Assembly: GCA_029007825.1 (NCBI GenBank)
Contig: JAQXIO010000028.1
Coordinates: 1 to 51,532, forward strand
Direction: 5' to 3'
Source of the DNA: Bacteroidales bacterium
GTDB taxonomy: Bacteria > Bacteroidota > Bacteroidia > Bacteroidales > JAQXIO01
DNA length: 51,532 nt
Within the stretch, counting starts at the first letter, position 1; each line of letters begins with the position of its first letter. A program made the position numbers and the translations under genes. Below the pieces are notes generated by a model. It saw only the letters and a list, made by a program, of their open reading frames with translations, was not told the origin of the DNA and searched no databases. Below are positions 16,735 to 26,337 of the stretch, one piece after another.

Positions 16735-18897
16735 TTACAGGTTTGTGTCTAAATAACGAACAATACCCTGAAAAAGATTCCAACGGGCTTGCTGTCCTTT
16801 AATCGAATGATCCTTCCCTGTATATAACATCATATTACAGAATTTATTTGATTTTTCGAGCGCTTTTGCATAAAGTAACGAGTTTTGCATGTGTACATTC
16901 TTATCCAGCGTCGGATGAATCAAATATAAAGAGCCCTCAAGTTTTCCCGCCAAATTAATTAACGAAGATCTTTCATAACCAGCCCCGTTTTCACCCGGGG
17001 TCAACATATAACGTTCAGTATAAGCCGTATCATATAAATGCCAGTCACTAACCGGAGCAATGGCAACCCCAACTTTATAAAGTTTTTTACCTCTACTCAT
17101 TGTCATTACCGACGTAAATCCGCCATAACTCCATCCCCATATGGCCAAACGTTTTCCGTCGACATAGGGTAAGCCTTGCAAATAGCTTGCAACGTCCAGC
17201 AGGTCGTCCGATTCGTTAATTCCGAGTTTCAGATACTGGCATTTACCGAATGCAGCCCCCCTGCCTCCCGTACCTCTGGGATCAACCGCTAAAACGATAT
17301 AGCCTTTGGAGGCCAGATAGTATTCCCATCCGAAATCATAACGATCTCGCACCAATTGAGAACCGGGTCCGGAATATTGCATTACGACAACCGGATATTT
17401 TTCGGAAGAAGAGAATCCTGGAGGTCTCAGCATCCATGCATTGAGTTTATCACCCACCGAGTTTTCTATCTGAAGAAATTCTTTTTTAGGCGCATTCAAT
17501 GCAGCCAGTTCATTTTTCAACCGCTCATTTTTTTCAATAACACGAATGGTCTTTCCGTTCGCATCACATACAGAAACCGTTTGCGGGGTACTTATATTCG
17601 AATAATATTGTATAAAATATTTAAAGTCTGTACTGAAATCGGCAGTATTCGTTCCTTTCTGCGACGATAATTTCGTTTTATTGTTTTTTGCATCTATACG
17701 GTAAACCGAACGGTATAACGGCCCTTCTTCGGTCGATTCGTAATATACGGTTTTCGATGCAGGATTATAACCCAAGAATCCAGTTACATCCCAGTTTCCT
17801 TCGGTCAACTGACGCAACAGCGAACCTGTAGGCGAATAGAGATAAAGATGGGCGTAACCATCTCTGTCGCTCATAAATGTAAAGCAGTCGGGATAGAATT
17901 TTATCGATTTCAAAACAGACGGTTCGATATAGGTCGATGATTCTTCCCTGAGTATCAACCGTGATACACCCGACTTCGGATTGAGGTAATACATCTGAAA
18001 AATATTCTGAACCCTATTGAATGTCATTACCGCCAACTGGTCGGAGTGTGTCGTAAAAGTAACAGCCGGAATATACCCCTCGGCAGTTCCGGGAACCGAC
18101 AAGTCTTTAATGTCTTTTGTCTCTACGCTATAAGAGTGTACCGTTGCTTTCGGATTCGCTGTTCCGGCCATCGGATATTTCAGCTGCATCAATGTAGGGT
18201 AGCCACCATCACCATAATCGAGCAAATCGAACGTTCCGACACCGGTAATATCTAATTTTACAAAAGATAATATTTTAGAATCGGGAGACCAGGCCATCAA
18301 CGGAGCTCCGCCAAATTCTTCATCATAGAGCCAGTCGGGGCATCCGTTTAAAATCGAATCCGGAGCACCGTCTTTCGTTACAGGAGATTCGGTACTAAAA
18401 TCAAATTTACGCAGCCAGATGTTATTGTCTTTCACATAGGCACACATACGACCGTCAGGTGAGAACTGAGGTTTCATTTGACGTCCGCCGGTATCTGATA
18501 ACGGGTTTACATAATTTCTGCGAACATCGAAATCATAATAGACGGCAGTAAAGGAATTACGGTAAAGCGGCTCCGATTCACGCCATAAAAGGATATGATG
18601 TCCGGTAGGACTGATTTCATAGCCATCGATCGTCTTAAAATCACACTCTCTGGCTTTATTTGCGTTGAACAATGTATCGACCGGCAACCCTGTTTTATAA
18701 GAGATTGCCACAATCATCGATTTGTCATCACTCAAACGTGTATAGCTCTCACCTCCGGACAGAGGACGAAGTTCAGGAAGCGTTTTTTCAGAATAGACAC
18801 CTTCTACGATTTTCTTCAGGCTTATCCCTTTTCCGGACTGAGAGAAAAGGAAAACAGGAACTGCCAAGAGAGAAAGGACCAACAATTTAACTCTCAT
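16735..18897 (-). CDS. Dipeptidyl peptidase IV (family S9)
   Basis: The 720-residue protein has a signal peptide (MRVKLLVLSLLAVPVFLFS), an N-terminal eight-bladed beta-propeller of about 450 residues (repeated FSPDGR, WSPDSK and FYPD-type turns) and a C-terminal alpha/beta-hydrolase domain. The catalytic triad is Ser590 in GWSYGG, Asp665 in HPTLDKNVH and His697 in KDHS. The propeller segment CPDWLYDEEF matches the double-Glu loop that binds the substrate amino terminus in DPP IV. The enzyme releases X-Pro or X-Ala dipeptides from peptides in the periplasm or outer membrane and fits amino acid-fermenting Bacteroidales. It is followed nine bases later by the membrane/Nudix-like gene. Confidence 0.93.
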   Translation of the reverse strand: MRVKLLVLSLLAVPVFLFSQSGKGISLKKIVEGVYSEKTLPELRPLSGGESYTRLSDDKSMIVAISYKTGLPVDTLFNANKARECDFKTIDGYEISPTGHHILLWRESEPLYRNSFTAVYYDFDVRRNYVNPLSDTGGRQMKPQFSPDGRMCAYVKDNNIWLRKFDFSTESPVTKDGAPDSILNGCPDWLYDEEFGGAPLMAWSPDSKILSFVKLDITGVGTFDLLDYGDGGYPTLMQLKYPMAGTANPKATVHSYSVETKDIKDLSVPGTAEGYIPAVTFTTHSDQLAVMTFNRVQNIFQMYYLNPKSGVSRLILREESSTYIEPSVLKSIKFYPDCFTFMSDRDGYAHLYLYSPTGSLLRQLTEGNWDVTGFLGYNPASKTVYYESTEEGPLYRSVYRIDAKNNKTKLSSQKGTNTADFSTDFKYFIQYYSNISTPQTVSVCDANGKTIRVIEKNERLKNELAALNAPKKEFLQIENSVGDKLNAWMLRPPGFSSSEKYPVVVMQYSGPGSQLVRDRYDFGWEYYLASKGYIVLAVDPRGTGGRGAAFGKCQYLKLGINESDDLLDVASYLQGLPYVDGKRLAIWGWSYGGFTSVMTMSRGKKLYKVGVAIAPVSDWHLYDTAYTERYMLTPGENGAGYERSSLINLAGKLEGSLYLIHPTLDKNVHMQNSLLYAKALEKSNKFCNMMLYTGKDHSIKGQQARWNLFQGIVRYLDTNL

Positions 18898-18986
18898 AAT
18901 ACAAGAATGTTACAACCAGACGACTTTTTTTTCATTCCAAGAAAAGCCGTTTGCAATTACTATATCTATACAATAAAATCAAGTTG

Positions 18987-18994
18987 CAAATTTA
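18987..18994 (-). promoter_or_regulatory. Promoter -7 box of the DPP IV gene
   Basis: On the minus strand this reads TAAATTTG, matching TAnnTTTG, 89 bases before the ATG. I see no clear -33 box. Confidence 0.45.
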
Positions 18995-19039
18995 AAAAAT
19001 ATTGTTCTACCCTCTCTATGAAAAGAGAGATATTTCAAG

Positions 19040-19047
19040 TACATTTG
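19040..19047 (+). promoter_or_regulatory. Promoter -7 box of the ftsK cluster
   Basis: TACATTTG matches TAnnTTTG and lies 37 bases before the ftsK ATG at 19085. The -33 element is not obvious. Confidence 0.55.
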
Positions 19048-19084
19048 CAGTATTAATTTTAACAGCGGATTTGAAAATCAGTCG

Positions 19085-21529
19085 ATGGCAAGAAAAAAAA
19101 CAAAAAAATCAACCAATTCCAAAAATCCCGAAGGCAGCATTTCTCCTTCTAAATTCATTCTTTTCTTTAAAAGCGAACAGACTCGTTTCATTTTCGGACT
19201 ATTATTCAGCTTTTTATCGGTTTACATGGGCCTTGCTCTTATCTCTTTTCTTTTTACAGGAGGAAAAGATCAGAGCGAAATCGAAAATCTTCCGCTAATC
19301 GATTTATTAACTAATCAAGGTTCCGTGCACAACTGGGCCGGCATAAGGGGAGCTTATCTTGCAAACGCTTTAATCAACTCTACGTTCGGACTTGCGTCTT
19401 TTTTTCTGCTTTACTTACTTTTTTCTATCGGCTTCAAGTTGATGCGAGTTAACAATATCCGCATATGGAAACGTTTACTGCTGACATTATGCGCTATTTT
19501 ATGGGGTTCCGTTTTCTTCGGTTTTTTCCTCCAGCCTTTTTTCAACGAATCGTTTATTTCTCCGGGCGGAAAGCACGGTTATTATATCAGTCAATTTTTA
19601 ATCAATAATATCGGCTATCCGGGCACCATCCTACTGCTGCTATCTTCCCTTATCATTATCTTAGTAGCGACAAGTGCCAAGACTATTCCTTTTTTCAGGG
19701 CATTATTTTCTCTTTCGTTCCTGAAACGCAGAAACAGGCCCAAACATTCCGAGAATGAATATTCTCCTTCATCAACCGGAACTATAAACCAAGCGAATGC
19801 CGTTCAAGAAGAGAAAAAATCTCCGGAAATCGATTTGGTTCCGTCCGTAACAAACAGTTATTCTAATAACGAACACGATATAACGACTGCTCCCCAAGAC
19901 GACATAGAAATTGTATCGACGCCCACGGAAGAGGAGCCTTATCAGGTAAAGGATCAGGAACTCGATGTTTCCGTAGCCGAAGAGGAGGAGACTGTGGATC
20001 ATTTGCCTACAGATAATTACGATCCGAGACTGGACTTATCCAGTTACCGCTTTCCGACATTAGAGCTTCTGAAAAAATACGACCAAAGCGATAAGGTCAT
20101 CGATATGGAGGAGCAGAATTCGAATAAAAACCGTATTATCCAGACTTTAGAGACTTTCGGCATTAAAATCGCCTCTATCAAGGCTACGGTAGGACCTACC
20201 ATCACCCTTTACGAAATTGTTCCGGAGGCTGGTGTACGTATTACCAAAATCCGGAATCTCGAAGACGATATCGCTTTAAGTCTTTCGGCTTTAGGAATCC
20301 GTATCATAGCACCTATGCCGGGCAAGGGTACCATCGGTATCGAAGTTCCGAATAAAGATCCTCAAATTGTCTCCATGCAATCGATCATTGCTTCGAAGCG
20401 TTTCCAGGAGTCGAGTTATGATTTGCCTATCGCTTTCGGAAAAACGATCACAAATGAAATTTTCATGGTCGATCTTTGCAAAATGCCTCACTTGCTGGTA
20501 GCAGGAGCGACAGGCCAGGGTAAATCAGTCGGTTTAAATGCAATTATTACATCTCTGCTCTATAAAAAACATCCGGCAGAACTAAAATTCGTGCTGGTAG
20601 ACCCGAAAATGGTCGAATTCAATATTTATTCTGCTATCGAGAGGCATTACCTCGCTATGCTTCCGGATGCGGAGAAGGCAATCATTACCGATTTTTCGAA
20701 AGTGGTGCAGACGCTTAACTCTCTTACCAAAGAGATGGACGACCGGTACGACTTGTTGATGAAGGCCAATACCCGAAATATAAAAGAGTATAACGAGAAG
20801 TTTATCACACGGCGCCTGAACCCTGAAAAGGGGCATAAATATATGCCTTATATCGTCGTGGTTATAGATGAGTTCGGAGATCTGATCATGACTGCGGGAA
20901 AAGAGATCGAGCTTCCTATCGCCCGTATCGCTCAAAAAGCCCGTGCAGTAGGTATGCATATGATTATCGCCACACAACGTCCTTCGGCAAATATTATTAC
21001 AGGTACTATCAAGGCAAACTTCCCTGCGCGTATCGCCTTCCGCGTTTCCTCGATGATTGACTCCAGAACTATCCTCGATGCGAACGGTGCCAACCAGCTT
21101 ATCGGCCGTGGTGACCTTTTATTCTCACAGGGTAACGATATGATCCGCGTTCAATGTGCGTTCGTGGATACTCCCGAGGTCGAACGGATTGCAGAATACA
21201 TCGGAGCTCAAAGAGGTTATTCGACTGCATTTCTGCTTCCGGAATATGTAGGAGAAGAGAGCGGAGATAAAATGCCGGGGGCTGTCGATCTTTCGGACCG
21301 CGACCCTCTTTTCGACGAGGCTGCACGTTTACTCGTTATTCACCAGCAGGGTTCTACGTCACTTATACAACGTAAATTTTCAATCGGATATAACCGTGCG
21401 GGACGCCTGATGGACCAATTGGAGGCTGCCGGAATCGTGGGGCCTTTCGAAGGAAGCAAAGCCCGCCAAATACTGGTTCAAGACGAATATCAATTAGAAC
21501 AACTATTAAATTCACTGAAAACGCCATGA
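19085..21529 (+). CDS. ftsK: DNA translocase FtsK/SpoIIIE
   Basis: FtsK is a septum-located ATP-driven motor that pumps chromosome ends across the closing division site and triggers XerCD dimer resolution. The 814-residue protein has a basic N-terminus, four hydrophobic helices within the first 210 residues, a short acidic linker (about 215-330), the alpha/beta motor domain with Walker A GATGQGKS (474-481) and Walker B around D595-E596 (VVVIDEFGDL), and a C-terminal winged-helix gamma domain (GYNRAGRLMDQLEAAGIVGP) that reads orienting sequences. The linker is much shorter than in E. coli FtsK, as usual in this phylum. The stop overlaps the next gene by four bases (ATGA). Confidence 0.96.
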   Translation: MARKKTKKSTNSKNPEGSISPSKFILFFKSEQTRFIFGLLFSFLSVYMGLALISFLFTGGKDQSEIENLPLIDLLTNQGSVHNWAGIRGAYLANALINSTFGLASFFLLYLLFSIGFKLMRVNNIRIWKRLLLTLCAILWGSVFFGFFLQPFFNESFISPGGKHGYYISQFLINNIGYPGTILLLLSSLIIILVATSAKTIPFFRALFSLSFLKRRNRPKHSENEYSPSSTGTINQANAVQEEKKSPEIDLVPSVTNSYSNNEHDITTAPQDDIEIVSTPTEEEPYQVKDQELDVSVAEEEETVDHLPTDNYDPRLDLSSYRFPTLELLKKYDQSDKVIDMEEQNSNKNRIIQTLETFGIKIASIKATVGPTITLYEIVPEAGVRITKIRNLEDDIALSLSALGIRIIAPMPGKGTIGIEVPNKDPQIVSMQSIIASKRFQESSYDLPIAFGKTITNEIFMVDLCKMPHLLVAGATGQGKSVGLNAIITSLLYKKHPAELKFVLVDPKMVEFNIYSAIERHYLAMLPDAEKAIITDFSKVVQTLNSLTKEMDDRYDLLMKANTRNIKEYNEKFITRRLNPEKGHKYMPYIVVVIDEFGDLIMTAGKEIELPIARIAQKARAVGMHMIIATQRPSANIITGTIKANFPARIAFRVSSMIDSRTILDANGANQLIGRGDLLFSQGNDMIRVQCAFVDTPEVERIAEYIGAQRGYSTAFLLPEYVGEESGDKMPGAVDLSDRDPLFDEAARLLVIHQQGSTSLIQRKFSIGYNRAGRLMDQLEAAGIVGPFEGSKARQILVQDEYQLEQLLNSLKTP

Positions 21530-22170
21530 ACCAAAAACTAAAAATATTCTTATTACTGCTTCTGGGTGTTTCTTTCAACCTTACAGCCCAGGAAGATGCC
21601 AAACAGCTACTCGACAAAATGTCGGCAACTTTTTCACGAAACAAGGGCTATACGATTTCATTTACAATGAATATCAAACAGATCAGGCAAAAAACGAGTG
21701 AAAGCTTTAATGCGAGGATCGACCTGAAAGGGAATCAGTTTTACCTCACCACTCCGGATATCGAAGCGTGGTTTAACGGAAAAACACAATGGGTATTAAT
21801 GCGTCAGAACAATGAGGTGAATATGACAACGCCAACCGAACAGGAGTTAAGGCAAACGAACCCGATTCAGGTTATCAATTCTTACAAGAAGGGATATTCT
21901 TATGAGTACAAGGGCACACGGAACGATATAAAAGGACGAAGTTCGTATGTGATCGAACTGACACCTGAAAAGAAAGGAGACATCGAATACATAACTTTAC
22001 TTATCAATAAAGAGAATTATGCTCCGAACAGCATCCTGATACGACAGAAAGGAAGTGTAGAGTCGTCGATTTATATCGATAGCATCAAAAGGGATGTAAA
22101 CTTTCCCGAATCACTTTTTGTTTTTGATAAGAAGAAACATCCGGATGCGGAAATAATCGATTTAAGATAA
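21526..22170 (+). CDS. LolA-like outer membrane lipoprotein carrier
   Basis: This 214-residue periplasmic protein has a signal peptide (MNQKLKIFLLLLLGVSFNLTAQ) and a LolA/LolB-like half-barrel: successive strands such as YTISFTMNIKQ, ARIDLKGNQFYLTTPDIEAWFNGKTQWVL, SYVIELTPEKK and YITLLINKENYAPNSI. LolA shuttles lipoproteins from the LolCDE exporter to the outer membrane. The overlap with the ftsK stop shows translational coupling, and the ftsK-lolA order is also common in proteobacteria, which supports the call. Bacteroidota LolA proteins are divergent, hence the suffix -like. Confidence 0.85.
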   Translation: MNQKLKIFLLLLLGVSFNLTAQEDAKQLLDKMSATFSRNKGYTISFTMNIKQIRQKTSESFNARIDLKGNQFYLTTPDIEAWFNGKTQWVLMRQNNEVNMTTPTEQELRQTNPIQVINSYKKGYSYEYKGTRNDIKGRSSYVIELTPEKKGDIEYITLLINKENYAPNSILIRQKGSVESSIYIDSIKRDVNFPESLFVFDKKKHPDAEIIDLR

Positions 22171-22187
22171 TCTTTAAATTTTCAATT

Positions 22188-23123
22188 ATGGAAAAGATAC
22201 GTTGTTTAATATTGGGTTCCGGCCCTGCAGGATATACTGCCGCTATTTACGCATCACGCGCTAATTTATCACCGGTTTTATACGAAGGCATCCAACCGGG
22301 CGGCCAGCTTACCACAACTACCGAAATCGATAATTTTCCAGGATATCCGAACGGTGTGAGCGGTATACAGCTTATGGAGGATATGAAAAAGCAGGCCCAA
22401 CGTTTCGGAACCGACATACGTTTCGGGATTGCGACTGCCGCCGACCTTTCCAAAAGACCTTTCCGAATCACCATAGACGGGGAAAAAGTAGTGGAAGCCG
22501 AATCGCTTATCATCGCAACAGGAGCCAAGGCTAAATACTTAGGTATCCCGGACGAGACAAAATATGCAGGCATGGGTGTTTCGGCCTGTGCTACGTGCGA
22601 CGGATTCTTTTACCGCCGCAAAACAGTAGCTATCGTAGGCGGAGGAGACACAGCCTGCGAAGAGGCGGTTTATCTATCGGGACTGGCTGAAAAGGTCTAT
22701 ATGATTGTACGTAAAGATTTTTTACGTGCTTCAAAAATTATGCAGGATACCGTTTTTAAAATGCCTAATATCGGTATTTTATTCAATCATAATGTTACAG
22801 GTATTTATGGGAAAGAGGGTGTTGAAGGAGTTCACCTGGTAAAAAATTCAGGATTACCCAACGAGGAAAAATATGATTTGGCAGTGGACGGACTTTTTCT
22901 TGCAATCGGGCATGAACCTAATTCAGGTATTTTTAAAGATTATTTGGACACGGATGAAACGGGCTATATCATTACGCAGGGAAGCACTCCTCTTACCAAT
23001 ATTCCGGGTGTATTTGCCGCCGGTGATGTCGCCGACCCTGTTTACAGACAAGCTACCACTGCAGCAGGCAGCGGGTGCAAAGCGGCTATCGAAGCGGAGC
23101 GTTTTCTGAGTTCTCTCGATTAA
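22188..23123 (+). CDS. trxB: Thioredoxin-disulfide reductase
   Basis: TrxB is a cytoplasmic FAD enzyme that uses NADPH to reduce thioredoxin. The 311-residue protein has the FAD-binding GSGPAGYTAA motif near the N-terminus, the redox-active pair Cys134-Ala-Thr-Cys137, the NADPH-binding GGGDTACEEAVYL, and the terminal FAD motif GVFAAGDVADPVYRQATTAAGSGCKAA. Length and motif spacing match the low-molecular-weight bacterial type. It lies 17 bases after the lolA-like gene and 26 bases before the UroD-family gene, so all four genes from ftsK onward are probably one operon. Confidence 0.97.
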   Translation: MEKIRCLILGSGPAGYTAAIYASRANLSPVLYEGIQPGGQLTTTTEIDNFPGYPNGVSGIQLMEDMKKQAQRFGTDIRFGIATAADLSKRPFRITIDGEKVVEAESLIIATGAKAKYLGIPDETKYAGMGVSACATCDGFFYRRKTVAIVGGGDTACEEAVYLSGLAEKVYMIVRKDFLRASKIMQDTVFKMPNIGILFNHNVTGIYGKEGVEGVHLVKNSGLPNEEKYDLAVDGLFLAIGHEPNSGIFKDYLDTDETGYIITQGSTPLTNIPGVFAAGDVADPVYRQATTAAGSGCKAAIEAERFLSSLD

Positions 23124-23149
23124 ACCGAATACTTTATTTAATCCAAGCC

Positions 23150-24133
23150 ATGATTACACAAAAGCTTTTTCAATCTGCTAACGGGGGAACGGCATTCCAT
23201 CCTATTCTTATGCAGCTTGCTGCCCACATATACGGAAAAACATATACGGAATTTATGACCGATTACCGTATATTAGTAGATTCGAACATGAAGTGTCTCG
23301 AACTTTTCAAACACGATGCCGTGAGTGTTATTTCCGATCCCTACCGGGAAACATCGGCATTCGGGGCAAAGATTATATTCGACGGGAACAATTCACCGAG
23401 GGCCGAACGTTTAGTTGAAAACATGCAGGATGTGGAATCACTTCAAATCCCCAATCCGTATAATTGCGAAAGGACTCTCGACAGAATAAAGGGTGTAGAA
23501 TATTACCGTGAACTTTTAGGCAAAGATTTTCCGGTTATCGGATGGATAGAGGGTCCGCTTGCCGAGGCATGCGATCTGGGCGGCGTTACCGAAATACTGA
23601 TGCAGCTCATGATGGAACCCGAGATGGTTACGTTACTGATGGCTAAATGCGTTGAAATGGGCAAATCGTTTGCCAAGGCACAAATCGATGCGGGATGTAA
23701 TATTATGGGCATAGGTGATGCCATTTGTTCTCAGCTTTCAGACGATATGTACGCAGAGTATGTATTGCCTTTCCATCAGGATTTAATCGAATATATTCAT
23801 AGCTTGGGGTGTGCGGTAAAACTCCACATTTGCGGAAATATCACACATCTTATGCCCCATTTGGCGAAAACAGGAGCCGATATTATCGATTTAGACTGGA
23901 TGGTAGATATGGAAGAAGCCCGTAAAGTTACAGGTGAAGAGACCTGGCTCTGCGGCAATATCGACCCGGTTAGTGTCGTACAGGATGGCTCTAAAGAGCG
24001 TATCCGTGAAGCTTATTCGGAACTACGTTCCAAAAAAATAGGTGAAAAATTCATTTTTATGGCAGGGTGCGAAATCACACCGTTTACACCGATCGAGCAT
24101 GTACAGGAGATGCGTAAAGTAAGCAGAAATTAA
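23150..24133 (+). CDS. Uroporphyrinogen decarboxylase-family protein (MtaA/CmuA-like methyltransferase)
   Basis: This 327-residue TIM-barrel protein belongs to the UroD superfamily, in a branch closer to corrinoid-dependent methyltransferases such as MtaA than to true HemE. It carries LHICGNIT near residue 225, WLCGNIDPV, and MAGCEITPFTP at the end, the His/Cys arrangement used for zinc binding in MtaA-type enzymes, and lacks the N-terminal Arg motif of HemE. MtaA-type enzymes move methyl groups between a corrinoid protein and a thiol. The substrate here is unknown, and no corrinoid protein gene is adjacent. I chose the ATG at 23150; the frame stays open upstream but would overlap trxB. It ends the ftsK cluster. 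Confidence 0.82.
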   Translation: MITQKLFQSANGGTAFHPILMQLAAHIYGKTYTEFMTDYRILVDSNMKCLELFKHDAVSVISDPYRETSAFGAKIIFDGNNSPRAERLVENMQDVESLQIPNPYNCERTLDRIKGVEYYRELLGKDFPVIGWIEGPLAEACDLGGVTEILMQLMMEPEMVTLLMAKCVEMGKSFAKAQIDAGCNIMGIGDAICSQLSDDMYAEYVLPFHQDLIEYIHSLGCAVKLHICGNITHLMPHLAKTGADIIDLDWMVDMEEARKVTGEETWLCGNIDPVSVVQDGSKERIREAYSELRSKKIGEKFIFMAGCEITPFTPIEHVQEMRKVSRN

Positions 24134-24144
24134 AAAAGCAAGTG

Positions 24145-24175
24145 TTGCAGAAATAAAATTATTATATTACCTTTG
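24145..24175 (+). promoter_or_regulatory. Promoter of rplU-rpmA
   Basis: TTG (24145-24147), 20 bases, then TACCTTTG (24168-24175): a full match to the Bacteroidota promoter consensus. Transcription should begin near 24182, leaving a leader of about 80 bases. Confidence 0.75.
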
Positions 24176-24181
24176 CTCCCC

Positions 24182-24260
24182 GATTCCTTAGAAGGTAAAA
24201 AAGCGGCTCTGCAGAAATAGCACCCCACCTTCCGGACATAACTCTTAAAAAAATTACATA
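24182..24260 (+). promoter_or_regulatory. Possible structured leader of rplU (ribosomal protein leader)
   Basis: The leader can form an outer stem of GAAGGT (24191-24196) with ACCTTC (24227-24232) enclosing about 30 bases. Ribosomal-protein operons often carry autoregulatory leaders of this kind. No start codon or terminator is sequestered in an obvious way, so function is uncertain. Confidence 0.35.
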
Positions 24261-24578
24261 ATGTACGTAATTGTAGAGATGCAAGGACAGCAGTTCAAAG
24301 TAGAAAAAGGCATGAAGCTGTTCATTCATTACACCGGTGCAGAAGGCGGTGCAGAATTAGAATTCGACAAAGTAATGTTGATCGACAACGAAGGAAAAGT
24401 AACCATCGGAGCACCTGTTATCGAAGGAGCTAAAGTTATCGCAGAGGTTGTTTCTCCTATCGTGAGAGGTGAAAAGGTTCTGATATTCCACAAAAAGAGA
24501 AGAAAAGGTTATCGTAAACTGAACGGTCACCGTCAGAACTTCACAGAGATTTTGGTTAAAGATATTGTTGTTGCGTAA
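24261..24578 (+). CDS. rplU: 50S ribosomal protein L21
   Basis: L21 binds 23S rRNA in the large subunit next to L20. The 105-residue protein has the family start [17 protein letters not shown] and the conserved C-terminal basic patch [23 protein letters not shown]. It is the first gene of the usual rplU-rpmA pair, with 20 bases between them, and has a clear promoter and a leader of about 80 bases. Confidence 0.98.
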   Translation: MYVIVEMQGQQFKVEKGMKLFIHYTGAEGGAELEFDKVMLIDNEGKVTIGAPVIEGAKVIAEVVSPIVRGEKVLIFHKKRRKGYRKLNGHRQNFTEILVKDIVVA

Positions 24579-24598
24579 CGTTTTAAAATTACAAAGAA

Positions 24599-24856
24599 AT
24601 GGCACACAAAAAAGGCGTCGGTAGTTCAAAGAACGGACGCGAATCAGAAAGCAAACGATTAGGCGTTAAAATATTCGGAGGTGAAGTTGCAAAAGCCGGC
24701 AACATTCTGATCCGCCAGAGAGGCACAGTTCATCATCCGGGTGAAAATGTCGGAATGGGTAAAGATCATACTCTTTATGCATTGGTTGACGGTGTTGTTG
24801 TTTTCAGAAAGAAAAAAGACAACCGTTCATACGTATCTATAGCTCCACAGGCTTAA
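24599..24856 (+). CDS. rpmA: 50S ribosomal protein L27
   Basis: L27 reaches the peptidyl-transferase centre with its N-terminal tail. The 85-residue protein begins [22 protein letters not shown] and has [18 protein letters not shown], both hallmarks of the family. There is no N-terminal extension needing cleavage by a protease, unlike in Firmicutes. It is the second gene of the rplU-rpmA unit and is followed 12 bases later by a strong terminator. Confidence 0.98.
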   Translation: MAHKKGVGSSKNGRESESKRLGVKIFGGEVAKAGNILIRQRGTVHHPGENVGMGKDHTLYALVDGVVVFRKKKDNRSYVSIAPQA

Positions 24857-24868
24857 ATACCTTATCAT

Positions 24869-24912
24869 ATAAAACGAAAGGGCTGCTAAAATTAGCAGCC
24901 CTTTCGTTTTAT
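24869..24912 (+). terminator. Intrinsic terminator after rpmA
   Basis: A perfect stem of about 18-21 bp (left arm 24869-24889, right arm 24892-24912, core AAAGGGCTGCT) with a very tight loop. The right arm ends in CGTTTTAT, giving the T tract. Confidence 0.9.
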
Positions 24913-24972
24913 ATATTTTCAATTCATTTCAAGCTTCTCTATCCTACTCTATTATCTGATAAATTTTTTCGC

Positions 24973-24980
24973 TATTTTTG
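24973..24980 (+). promoter_or_regulatory. Promoter -7 box of serS
   Basis: TATTTTTG matches TAnnTTTG and lies 29 bases before the serS ATG. No obvious -33 TTG is present. Confidence 0.55.
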
Positions 24981-25009
24981 CATACTGAATCTACATATAC
25001 AACAAAGTT

Positions 25010-26281
25010 ATGTTAACACTTAAAATTATAACGGAGAATCCCGAAAGTGTGATTAACCGTCTTGCAAAGAAACATTTCGATGGCCGGGAGATTATCGGTA
25101 AGGTTATCGAACTCGATAAGGTGCGCCGGTCTACCCAAGTATCATTAGATACCAATCTTGCCGAGCTAAACAATCTTTCCCGCTCAATCGGCGCTTTAAT
25201 GAAAGAAGGGAAAAAAGTAGAAGCTGAAAGCGCCCGTCAGAAAGTTGCCGAATTCAAGGAGGTAAACAAAGAGTTAGAAAACCAACTCAAAACATCGGAA
25301 AAGCAATTACAGGATTTACTCGTAACAATTCCCAACCTTCCCAACGATATCGTTCCGGAAGGGACAGGTGCTGACGACAACATTGTTGTAAAAGACGGAG
25401 GTAAAATGCCGGAATTAGGAGAGGATGCCCTTCCTCACTGGGAACTTGCAAAGAAATACGATCTGATCGATTTCGAACTAGGCGTTAAGATAACGGGCGC
25501 AGGATTTCCTGTATATAAGGGCAAAGGTGCCCGCCTGCAACGTGCCCTGATTAATTTTTTCTTAGATAATGCCCGTGAAGCAGGTTACTTAGAGATACAG
25601 CCTCCTTACGTAGTAAACAGTGATTCCGGCTATGGTACAGGACAGCTTCCGGACAAAGAGGGGCAAATGTATCATTGCAATGCCGATGATTTATACCTGA
25701 TTCCTACAGCTGAAGTTCCGGTTACAAATATTTACAGGGATGTTATCCTCAACGAAAGCGACCTGCCTATCCGTAACACTGCCTACTCGGCTTGTTTTCG
25801 TCGTGAAGCCGGTTCTTACGGTAAAGATGTACGGGGCTTAAACCGCTTACATCAATTCGATAAAGTAGAGATCGTACGGATCGACACTCCCGAACATTCA
25901 TACGAATCATTAGAAGAAATGATTGCATATGTCCAGACTTTGGTAGAAAAACTCGAACTTCCCTGGCATATTCTTCGCCTTTGCGGAGGAGATATGAGTT
26001 TTACTTCTGCCCTTACCTATGATTTCGAAGTATTTTCGGCAGCACAGAAACGCTGGTTGGAAGTGAGCTCGGTCTCTAATTTCGAAAGTTATCAGGCAAA
26101 CCGTCTGAAATGCCGCTACAGAGACGAGAACAAAAAGATTCAGCTTTGCCATACTCTTAACGGAAGCGCGTTAGCTTTACCGCGTATCGTTGCCGCATTG
26201 CTGGAAAACAACCAAACACCGGAAGGCATACGTATTCCAAAAGCTTTGGTTCCCTATACCGGTTTCGATATTATCGACTAA
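25010..26281 (+). CDS. serS: Seryl-tRNA synthetase
   Basis: SerRS is a class II enzyme that charges tRNA-Ser. The 423-residue protein has an N-terminal antiparallel coiled coil that grips the long variable arm (residues about 30-100, LAELNNLSRSIGALMKEGKKVEAESARQ region). The catalytic domain has TAEVPVTN, motif 2 (ACFRREAGSYGKDVRG), the WLEVSSVSNFESYQANR segment, and motif 3 near the end (NGSALALPRIVAALLENNQ). It is monocistronic, with its own promoter and terminator. A degenerate second copy of the motif 3 coding stretch lies 1.2 kb downstream at 27368-27422. Confidence 0.98.
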   Translation: MLTLKIITENPESVINRLAKKHFDGREIIGKVIELDKVRRSTQVSLDTNLAELNNLSRSIGALMKEGKKVEAESARQKVAEFKEVNKELENQLKTSEKQLQDLLVTIPNLPNDIVPEGTGADDNIVVKDGGKMPELGEDALPHWELAKKYDLIDFELGVKITGAGFPVYKGKGARLQRALINFFLDNAREAGYLEIQPPYVVNSDSGYGTGQLPDKEGQMYHCNADDLYLIPTAEVPVTNIYRDVILNESDLPIRNTAYSACFRREAGSYGKDVRGLNRLHQFDKVEIVRIDTPEHSYESLEEMIAYVQTLVEKLELPWHILRLCGGDMSFTSALTYDFEVFSAAQKRWLEVSSVSNFESYQANRLKCRYRDENKKIQLCHTLNGSALALPRIVAALLENNQTPEGIRIPKALVPYTGFDIID

Positions 26282-26297
26282 TATATAAGATTGTCAC

Positions 26298-26337
26298 AAA
26301 AAAGCTGCAGTTTAAGAATTTAAATTGCAGCTTTTTT
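26298..26337 (+). terminator. Intrinsic terminator after serS
   Basis: AAAAAAGCTGCA (26298-26309) pairs with TGCAGCTTTTTT (26326-26337), with further partial pairing in the interior and a six-T tail. Confidence 0.85.
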
